This document shows, piece after piece, positions 55,005 through 64,000 of a DNA stretch of 64,000 nt. The stretch's first letter is position 1; each line of letters opens with the position of its first letter. Source of the stretch: Hordeum vulgare subsp. vulgare (Eukaryota; Streptophyta; Magnoliopsida; Poales; Poaceae). The notes beneath the pieces were generated by a model, which saw nothing but the letters and a program-made list of their open reading frames with translations, had not been told where the DNA came from and did not search any database. The DNA lies in contig NC_058524.1 of assembly GCF_904849725.1 (NCBI RefSeq), positions 508,694,263 through 508,758,262 of the forward strand, in the 5' to 3' direction. A program made the position numbers and the translations under genes.

Positions 55005-57798
55005 ATGAGGAATCCGATAGATCAAAGAACTAAAGGCTTGCCTTCCACTACGAGGACAAGTAAGGAACTGCCATCTAGCTCTGCACTTGATTCACCTTCA
55101 GTTATGAGTAAGTTTGCGACACCACCTCCTGCTAGAAATCTTGATATGTCAGGTGTGCTTGATGATGCTACTTCTGTTGCCCTTGATGCTTATGATGATG
55201 CTATGCCTGATGATGCTATGCTTGATACTATGCCTGATAATGCTATGCTTGATACTATGCCTGATGATGCTATGCTTGATACTGCTTTGCCACTAGGTGC
55301 ATTCCTTGATGCACAAATTGCTAGAGTTGCTGCTAGATGTGATGATACTTCTGAAACTGCTGATACTATTGAAGTAGAACCTGCTATTTTGCCTGCTAGA
55401 ACTAGCTCTCCTATGCCTGAATTGCTTGATATACCTAAGTGTTATGTTATGGAGGCAGAGATAGCTGAGGACTTTCTTGCGTGTAAGGATAGCTATGATG
55501 TTTAGAAATTACTACGCAAGTGGAAAGAAAAATCTCTGAACGCTAGGATGAAATATGACCCGAAGTTTGCTACTTCATGTATCTTTGTGTCCGATAAGGA
55601 TTATGAATTTTCTGTCGACCCTAAGTTAATCACTCTGGTCGAATCTGATCCTTTTCACGGTTATGAGTCTGAAACGGTTGTAGCCCATCTTACCAAACTG
55701 CACGATATAGCAACCATATTCATGAGTGAGGAAAAGATCCGCCACTACTATATCCTCAAGCTGTTTCCTTTCTCGCTAAAGGATGATGCTAAGACATGGT
55801 TCACTTCTCTTGCTCCTGGTTGTGTGCGTAGCCCCCAGGATATGGTCTACTACTTCTCTGAAAAATATTTCCCTATCCATAAGAAGCAAGCTGCCTTGCA
55901 ATAAATATACAACTTTGCTCAAGCTGAAGAAGAGAGTCTCCCACAAGCTTGGGGAGGCTCATCCAGCTACTGAATGCTTTGCCTGATCACCCTCTTGATA
56001 AGAATGAAATACTTGATATCTTCTATAATGGACTTACCGATGCTTCTAAAGACCACCTAGATAGGTGTGATGGTTGTGTTTTTAGGGAACGAACCGTAGA
56101 ACAAGTTGAGATTCTATTGAATAACATCTTGTGCAATGAGATTGCTTGGACTATTCCCGAACCACCTCCTAAGCCAACTCCGAAGAAAAGAGGTATTCTA
56201 TTCCTCAGTCCCGAAGATATGCAAGAAGCTAAGAAATCTATGCAAGAGAAAGGCATTAAATCTGAAGATGTCAAAATTCTACCACCTATCAAAAAGATCC
56301 ATGGTCTTGATAACCCGATACAGGTAGTAGAAGTAAATTCTCTACGTAAGTTTGATGAGAATGATATTCCTTTTGACAAACCTGCTAGCCTATGCCTGGA
56401 TGAATTTGATAACTTTGTTGCCAAACAACAGAGTTTCAATGATTATGTTAGCAGACAATTGGAACAGAATGCTCGTATGCTTAGTCATTTAAGTGCTTGT
56501 GTGGACAGAGATGTCAATGATTTTAAACTCCTGAGTAAACATGCCTCTATGGTTACTACTCAGGTAGAACAAGTACTTAAAGCTCAGAATGACTTGCTCA
56601 ATGAGTTGAATGACAATTCCGTCAGAGTCGTCACTAGAGGCAGTAGAATTACCGAGGAACTTTTGTATCCTGAAGGTCATCCGAAGAGAGTTGAACATGA
56701 TTCTCAAGGAGTTAGCACTGATGCACCTAGTCATCCTAGAAAGAAGAAGAAAGATGATAGGAACTTGCACGCTAGCAACCCTATTGCTGCTACACCTGAG
56801 AGTCCAAACGATGTCTCTGTCTCTGATGCTGAAACAGAATCTGGTGATGAACATGAGCCCAATGATGATATCAATAGTGATGTTCATGATGATGCTCAAC
56901 CTAGAAATGATAAGGATGTGGAGATTGAACCTGTTGATCTTGATAACCCACAGCCTAAGAATCAGAAATACGATAAGAATGACTTTGCTGCTAGGAAGCA
57001 TGGTAAAGAAAGGGAACCATGGGTTCAGAAACCCACGCCCTTTCCTCCCAAACCATCCAACAAAAAGGATGATGAGGATTTTGAGCGCTTTGTTGAAATG
57101 ATCAGACCTGTCTTTCTGCAAATGCGTCTGACATATATGCTCAAAATGTCTCATATGCTAAGTACATGAAGGATATTGTGACTAATAAGAGGAGGATACC
57201 AGAGGTTGAGATTTCCACCATGCTCGCTAACTATACCTTCAAGGGTGGAACTCCCAAGAAACTAGGTGATCCCGGTGTGCCCACTATACCTTGCTCCATT
57301 GAAGGCAACTACGTTAGAACTGCGTTATGCGACCTTGGAGCCGGTGTTAGTGTTATACCTCTCTCTCTTTATCGTAGACTTGAACTGGATAAGTTGACAC
57401 CCACTGAAATCTCTCTGCAAATGGCCAACAAATCAACTTCTTTCCCTATCAGCATTTGCGAGGATGTGCCTGTTGTGGTTGCTAACGTCACTATCTTAAC
57501 AGACTTCGTTATCTTGGATATTCCTGAGGACGATGCCGTGGCAGTCATTCTCAGAAGACCCTTTTTAAACACCGCAGGTGTTGTTATAGATTGCAACAAA
57601 GGCAATGTCACTTTCCATGTCAACGGTAATGAGCATACGCTGCACTTTCCGAAGAAACAATATCGAGTACATTGCATCAATATTATCGAAAAAACTTCAT
57701 CGATTCTTATTGGGAGCTTTGAATGCCCTATTCCTCGTGTCAAGATGAAGTATGATTTGCTTGTTGGGGAGATACACATCCCCATTGAGGTGACCTAG
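55005..57798 (+). pseudogene. gag-protease of Athila-like copy d, several lesions
   Basis: It starts MRNPIDQRTKGLPSTTRTSK. A short Asp-Asp-Ala-Met-Leu-Asp-Thr repeat (55155-55290) is followed by the gag domain (55550-56070), linker and protease (57170-57798; CDLGAGVSVIPLSLY). Lesions: TAG near 55503, TAA near 55902, loss of one G in the AAGCTTGGGGAGG run at about 55945, and a frameshift near 57150. The second protease block reads VILRRPFLN, so the Gly of the conserved Ile-Leu-Gly is Arg. It is more diverged from a, b and c than they are from each other, so it is a separate subfamily. Confidence 0.88.
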
Positions 57799-58579
57799 TG
57801 ACTATTCGAAAATTCTTCGTTCTCTTTTGCGATTCGAAAAGGTTTGTCGAGGAGACTTGATCAACCTCATTGACGGATTTTCTTTCGATGACCGTGAGAT
57901 GGATGAATCGACGAGTCACAAACCTCTGTTCCAAGCTTTCACTTTCGGTTGCTTAGAAGAAAAATGATAGATTTAGTTTAGTTTTCCCTGTTTTCTGTTT
58001 TAGCGTCCGGTAGAAAAGTACCCCGAAAATAAAAGTTCTCCGAATGCCGTGACAATCAAGTAAGATTTTTTCTAGAATTTATGAAAAATACTAAGACGAA
58101 GAGCTTGTCTAGGGGCTGCACCAGTGGGCCACAAGCCCTGGAGGCGCGGGCACCCCCTGGCCGCGCCACCCAGGCTTGTGGGGCCCACAGGCACCCCCTC
58201 CACTCATTCTTGCTCTCATCTGGTTCTCCTACCTCCAGAAAAAATCGTTTCACACCTCAAAGCTGTGTTCTTGCTCCTCTTGCTAGGATTTTCGATCTCT
58301 TTGCTCAAAGCACCATTCTCCGATCTATTTTGGGGAAATTACTCCTTAGTAAGTGACTCCTCCATTGGTCCAATTAGTTTTTGCTCTAGTGCCTTATACT
58401 TCGTGTATTTTTGCTGCCTTGGTGACCATGTTCTTGAGCTTTGCATGCTAATTTTAGCTGGTCCCAAGTAGTTTTGATGCATAATATGGCCTCTAGGAAC
58501 TTGTGGGAGTAGTTGCTACTAGTTTAGTTGAGCCTTGTTCATTTTTCCTTTGGGTCACTGAAAATTTCAGAGAAGGAAG
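57799..58579 (+). other. Spacer upstream of the accessory ORF, copy d, with LTR-like block
   Basis: It contains GTGGGCCACAAGCCCTGGAG, CAGGCTTGTGGGGCCCACAGG and ACCTCCAGAAAAAATCG, the LTR-like block also seen at 41010 (minus) and 49790. Just before the ATG it reads GAAAATTTCAGAGAAGGAAG, in which TTTCAG could be a splice acceptor. Confidence 0.55.
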
Positions 58580-59604
58580 ATGTTCAGGAGAAACTATCAT
58601 GGTGGTTACTCAAGCAAAAGAGGTCCCCGTCTTGCGATTCAGGAGCCTCATCCTTACCAACCAAGGGACGCGCAGGTACAACCATGTGAATGGCCTTCTG
58701 ATGAATTTATGATTGAGGCAGGTTTCAAAGACGAGTTTGATACACTTGTTCGCAACGTCGGACTTGAAGAATTCATCTCCGGTAAATGTGAACAGTATGT
58801 TGCTCTCACTGCCTCTTTTGTTCGTAGATTCAAATTTTCAGTTGGCCGCGACACATCGGTACTGTTGGATCTCTATGATAAATCGTATACCATTGATTTA
58901 GAGGATTTTAATAGCATTTGCAAAATACTTATTTGGGGTAGCCTCAATGATCCTCCTAAATCTTCGGTTAGAGAGTTTTTTTCTCTAGTATTACGGTTGA
59001 AGAAACTAGAGACATTACACAAGCTACCATGGGGAGTATTCATTTTCCTGCCTTGCATTACTTTGCCCTCTTCATACGCACATACATTAATAGCAAGATT
59101 GAGCATTGTCACCTCTGCGCACCCGACCTCAATATCCTTAAGAGCGCAGTGACGGGTGACAAGAGTTTCAACATGGGACCTATAATAGCAAGGAGGCTCA
59201 ATAAGAATGCTAATGAAGTGGATTTCTATGGTGGGATCTATGCCACCCGCATAGCAAATTTTCTTGGAGTACCCATCCGCGAAGGAGATCCCCCGCTCCA
59301 TATAGCTTTCCTTGACCGCGTCGCTTTGACACGCTACTAGTTCCTTGAGAGAGATGATGAATCCCTCCTATACCGTTTGATACTTAACCGGCAGCGTGTT
59401 TTCCATATTACCCTTCCTGCTCCTGCCTTCTTTGACTTTCAGGTAAAACCGAGATATTACATAACCAGAGGAGAGGCACATGAGTATGAGAGGGAGGCAA
59501 TGGTTGCTCGTCTTTGTGAGGCAGTTGTTCAAGCAGTGGCTGCAGCGCTCCGGTATAACCCCCATTATGATTTTGGGTGTCTCCAGGACCATCCTTGGGA
59601 GTAG
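58580..59604 (+). pseudogene. Accessory ORF of copy d, one frameshift and a stop
   Basis: It starts MFRRNYHGGYSSKRGPR. Homology to the copy b ORF runs over the whole length: PCEWPSDEFMIEAGFKDEF, KFSVGRDTSVLLDLYDKSYT and LEDFNSICKI, then after a frame change near 58960-59030 IHFPALHYFALFIRTYI and YGGIYATRIANFLGVPI. A stop at 59338 is followed by FHITLPAPAFFDF and the end FGCLQDHPWE. The C-terminal 60 residues differ from copy b (which ends GADYFPPWE), although both end PWE. The stop is at 59602-59604. Confidence 0.78.
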
Positions 59605-61554
59605 ACCAACTTAGGCCAAGAGCCTAAGCTTGGGGGAGTATGTGTTTCTCACCGAATTTACATTCTTCCTTATGCTTTCACTTTGTTCGTCGATGTTCAC
59701 ACTTTGCCACTGTATCATCCATGCTAGTTTATTTATTTTTCTCTTTTTCTTTTCGTGTGTCTGTCTAGTTTGAGAAAACCCCAAAAGATTTTATTTTTCT
59801 TCTTTTGCTTGTTGGGAGCTTTCCCGTGTAAATAGTTTTCTTTTTCTTTGGGTCAAGGTAGAAGATAATGGTTACAATGTTTAGTGGCTCTTGCATGCAT
59901 ACCTGTTTAGCTGTCATAGAGCCATATTACTTTGTCTTCTCCTTTGTGTTTGCCTGCAGATTCCAGCTTTAGTCCAATGCACGAGCACTCTTATTATTGT
60001 TCACATTGTTCGGTTGTGCAAGTGAAAGGCAATAATGACGATATATACTGAAGTGACTGAGCCTGGAAAAGCTGGTATGAACTCGATCTATTTTGTTTTT
60101 GTAAATATGACTAGCTCATTGTGCCTGATTCAGCTTTGTTGTGAGAGAAACATGTTTGCAATGACAACTTAGAGATCATAGTTGCTTATGCCATGCTTAC
60201 TTAGCTTGGAGCTTATAATTGTTTGTCTTGGATGCCTACATGAATTTTGAGATGACTGTGTTGTAGTATGATAGGATGGTATCCTCCTTTGAATGATTCA
60301 AGTGGCTTGACTTGGCGCATGTTCACGCATGTAGCTGAAACAAAATCAACATAGCCTCTATGATATTCATGTTCATGGTGATTTCTATCCTACTCATGCT
60401 TGCACTCAATGTTAGTTAATCTCAATGCATTTTGATGACTGTTGTCGCTCTCTAGTTGGTCGCTACCCAGTTTTTGCTAGCCTTCACTTGTACTAAGAGG
60501 GAATACTTCTTGTGCATCCACTTCCATAAACCCAAAGTTGTTCCATATGAGTCCACCATACCTACCTATGTGCGGTATCTACCTGCCGTTCCAAGTAAAT
60601 TTGCATGTGCCACTCTCTAAACCTTCAAGAAATATTCTGTTTTGCATGCCCGAACCGCTCATGTGGTGACACGGGGCTATTAGTATCTTCCATGCTAGGC
60701 GTGTTATCCTCGATATGTGTTTATTCACTATCATTCACCAGAAAGGGCCCGGTAATTGGAATTCCCAGTTGCATGCTCAAATCGAAAAGATAATTGCAAA
60801 CAAAACTCCCCCTGGATTGATGTTGGTATGGACGGTACCCGAGGATTCGGCTAGCCGTGGAGTGTGATTGATTGGTGGTGGGGAGTCAAAGCTTTACTTT
60901 TCTATTTGGGAACTACCTATAGCATGTGTAGCATGGAAGATGTTGAGAACTCTTAGTCATTGCGTTGACAATGAAAGCATGCCACCCAAAATTATTATCT
61001 TTGTTTTCAAAGCTTGATCTCTGCCACCTCTGCAAATCAATGCTTCCCTCTGTGAAGGGCCTGTCTATTTATGTTCCTGTTGAGTCATCCTCCTCTTATA
61101 AAAGCACCAATTAGAGAGCACCTCTGTCATTTTTATGCTTTCCTTTTAACTGTGTTGAGTATGACTGTGACTGGATCTTCTGTGCCATGAATTACAATGT
61201 TTAGTCAGCCCTTGGTCTTTCAAGGTGCTCTTCATTTATGTTTTGCAGTCTCAGAAAGAGCTATCGAGATACCATCTGTTCATACTGCTTCATGTTGTTT
61301 TGATTGAAGTGTTGACATTTGAGGCTTATTATTATTTGCTCGCCAGTTGATTATGCCATTGATATGAGTTTACCGTGAGACCTAGATGTCATTTGCTTAT
61401 GTGGTTTGCTTGTGACCTTGCTGAAATTCTGGTTATGAGTTAGACATAGTTACAACAACAAGATCAAACAGAGTTTGTCAAAGTTTTTCTTTTGTCTCTT
61501 TCAGTTCGTCAACTGTATTGCTTGAGGACAAGCAAGGCTTTAAGCTTGGGGGAG
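59605..61554 (+). other. 3' non-coding tail of copy d with two PPT-like sites
   Basis: AAGCTTGGGGGAG occurs at 59626-59638, right after the ORF, and again at the PPT before the LTR (61541-61553). Between them is AT-rich sequence homologous to the other copies. I see no conserved frame. Confidence 0.7.
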
Positions 61555-62959
61555 TAGATACGCCTCCGTCGTATCTACTTTTCCAAACTCTTTTGCCCTT
61601 GTTTTGGACTCTAATTTGCATGATTTGAATGGAACTAACCCGGACTAACACTGTTTTCAGCAGAATTGCGATGGTGTTGTTTTTGTGCAGAAATAAAAGT
61701 TCTCGGAATGACCTGAAAATTTATGGAGAATTTTTCTGGCATTAATGAAAAATACCTGCGCAAAGATCCACCGGAGGAGGTGAGCCAGTGGACCACAAGC
61801 CCAGGTGGCACGACCACCCCCCTAGCCGCGCCTGGCAGGCTTGTGGGGCCCACAAGGCTCCACTGCCTCCAATCTCAGCTCTATATATTCCTGTTTCACC
61901 CGAAAAAAATCAAGGAGAAGGATTCATCATGTTTTACGACACGGAGGCGCCGCCACCTCCTGTTCTTCATCTGGAGGGCAGATCTGGAGTCCGTTCTGGG
62001 CTCCGGAGAGGGGAAATCATCGCCATCGTCATCATCAACCTTCCTCCATCGCCAATTCCATGATGCTCTTCACCGTTCGTGAGTAATCTCATCGTAGGCT
62101 TGTTGGAAGGTGATGAGTTGGATGAGATCTATCATGTAATCGAGTTAGTTTTGACGGGGATTGTCCCTAGTATCCACTATGTTCTGAGATTGATGTTGCT
62201 ACTACTTTGCCATGCTTAATGCTTGTCACTAGGGCCTGAGTGCCATGATTTCAGATCTGAACCTATTATGTTGTCACCAATATATGTGTGTTTTCGATCC
62301 TATGTTGCAAGTTGTAGTCACCTACTTTGTGTTATGACCCGGTAACCGCGGAGTGACAATAGCCGGAACCACTCCCGGAGATGACCATGGTATGAGGAGT
62401 TCATGTATTCACCAAGTGTTAATGCGTTGGCCCAGTTCTTTATTAAAAGGAGAACCTTAATATCCTGTAGTTTCCATTAGGACCCTGCTGCCACGGGAGG
62501 GATGGACAATAGATGTCATGCAAGTTCTTTTCCCTAAGCACGTATGACTACATACGGAATACATGCCTACATTAGATTGACTAACGAGAGCTAGTTACTT
62601 ATCTCTCCGTGTTATAGATGTTACATGATGAATCACATCTGGCATAATCATCCATCACCAATCCAATGCCTACGAGTCTTTTACTAATCGTCCTTGCTAC
62701 GTTACTTTGCCGCTATTGTTGTCACTGCTGCTGCTGTTACTTTGTTGCTATTGGTTACTGTTGCTACTGCTGCTATCATACTACCTTGCTACTGATACTT
62801 TGCTGCAGACACTAAATCTTTCAAGTGTGGCTGAATTGACAACTCAACTGCTAATACTTGAGAATATTCTTTCGCTTCCCCTTGAGTCGAATCAATAAAT
62901 TTGGGTTGAATACTCTACCCTCGAAAACGCTTGCGATCCCCTATACTTGTGGGTTATCA
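61555..62959 (+). repeat. 3' LTR of Athila-like copy d
   Basis: 1405 bp. It starts TAGATACGCCTCCGTCG (the normal TGATACG start altered by one base) and ends ACTTGTGGGTTATCA. TATATATTCC at about 61881 marks the promoter. It contains the conserved ACGGAGGCGCCGCCACCTCC block and a short trinucleotide tract. Confidence 0.88.
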
Positions 62960-63917
62960 GTATGGTGGACTCATACGGAACAACTTTGGGTTTATGGAAG
63001 TGGATGCACAAGCAGTATTTCCGCTTAGTACAAGTGAAGGCTCGCAAAAGACTGTGAAGCGACCAACTAGAGAGCGACAACAGTCATCAAAATGCATTGA
63101 GATTAACCAACATTGAGTGCAAGCATGAGTAGGACATAAATCACTATGAACATGAATATCATAGAGGCTATGTTGTTTTTGTTTCAACTACATGCATGAA
63201 CATGCGCCAAGTCAAGCCACTTGAATCATTCAAAGGAGGATACCATCCTATCATACTACATCATAGTCATCTCAAAATTTATGTGGGCAACCAAGACAAA
63301 CCATTATAAGCTCCTAGGTAATTAAGCATGGCATCAACAACTATGATCTCTAAGTTGTCATTGCAAACACGTTTCTCCCACAACAAAGCTGAACTAGGGA
63401 CAGATAGGTAGTCATATTTACAAAAACAAAATAGACCGAGTTCATACCAGCTTTTCCAGGCTCAGTCACTTCATCATATATCGTCATTATTGCCTTTCAC
63501 TTGCACGACCGAACGATGTGAACAATAATAAGAGTGCTCGTGCATTGGACTAAAGCTGGAATCTGCAGGCAAACACAAAGCAGAAGACAAAGTAATATGG
63601 CTCTATGACAGCTAAACAAGTATGCATGCGAGAGCCACTAAACATTGTAACCATGGTCTTCTACCTTGACCCAAAGAAAAACAAAACCATTTACACGGGA
63701 AAGCTCCCAACAAGCAAAAGAAGAAAAAGAAAATCTTTTTGGGTTTTCTCAACTAGACAGACACACGAAAATAAAACGAGAAAAAGAAAATAAACTAGCA
63801 TGGATGATACAGTGGCAAAGTGTGAACACCGACGAACAAAGTGAAAGCATAAGCAAGAATGTAAAGTCGGTGAGAAACACGTTCTCCCCCAATCTTAGGC
63901 TTTTGGCCTAAGTTGGT
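62960..63917 (-). mobile_element. 3' tail of a further Athila-like copy, minus strand
   Basis: Directly after the LTR end of copy d, GTATGGTGGACTCATACGG continues as the reverse complement of the family tail (compare 60533-60590 on the plus strand). It runs to the end of an accessory ORF at 63918. The PPT-like CTCCCCCAATCTT at about 63884-63896 follows the ORF. Copy d therefore inserted into this element's 3' tail. GTATG would be one target duplication copy; the other is not in the window. Confidence 0.82.
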
Positions 63918-64000
63918 CTACTCCCAAGGATGGTCCGGGCGATACCCAAAATCATAATGGGGGTTATACGGGAGCCTTGCAGCCACTGCTTGAATAGCTG
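63918..64000 (-). pseudogene. C-terminal end of an accessory ORF, running off the window
   Basis: On the minus strand the last 27 codons before TAG (63918-63920) encode AIQAVAARLPYNPHYDFGYR and end HPWE. They are nearly the same as the end of the copy d accessory ORF. Whether the ORF is intact upstream cannot be seen. Confidence 0.7.

Overview
The window is plant nuclear DNA, almost certainly from a Triticeae grass (wheat, barley, rye or Aegilops). The evidence is a textbook Angela/BARE-type Copia LTR, a CACTA transposon with the grass CACTAGTAGAAAA terminus and TCCCGGTT/AACCGGGA subterminal repeats, and several copies of an abundant Triticeae-type Ty3/gypsy family with 1.4-1.7 kb LTRs. I recognise no host gene, tRNA, rRNA or CRISPR array. 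Nearly all of the sequence from about 3.6 kb onward belongs to nested transposable elements. Family names (Angela, Fatima-like, Sabrina-like) come from memory and were not checked by search.

Layout. 1-3.6 kb: unclassified GC-rich and AT-rich blocks plus one short inverted-repeat element. 3.6-5.2 kb: the 3' part of a LINE on the minus strand, interrupted at 5239 by a CACTA element that runs to about 11.2 kb with broken transposase genes. 11.2-12.7 kb: the 3' end and partial LTR of a Gypsy element, interrupted by an Angela LTR (12677-14487). That LTR is followed directly by a minus-strand Tat-clade Gypsy element (14505-26497). This carries gag, protease, RT, two RNase H domains and integrase, all broken, and a separate six-exon gene in antisense orientation. 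A 70-bp tandem array lies between the two convergent coding regions.

26.5-64 kb: a nest of one Athila-like, gag-protease-only Gypsy family. Copy d (LTRs at 26564 and 61555) is interrupted by copy a (LTR start 27280). Copy a is interrupted by copy c (LTR start 36175), and copy c by inverted copy b (37335-46506). A 4.6-kb Tat-type non-autonomous element with perfect target duplication (28494-33126) sits in the LTR of copy a, and a solo LTR with perfect target duplication (43612-44097) sits in gag of copy b. The right edge enters yet another minus-strand copy of the same family.

How the parts relate: the Athila-like copies carry only gag and protease plus an extra 3' ORF, so they would need reverse transcriptase and integrase from elsewhere. 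The 28494 element shares LTR layout, PPT, hairpin motif and tandem-repeat family with the Tat element at 14505, which suggests a related autonomous element mobilised it. The most informative items are the spliced antisense gene, the intact 355-codon 3' ORF of copy b, the shared repeat modules of the Tat elements, and the reconstructable nesting and LTR recombination.
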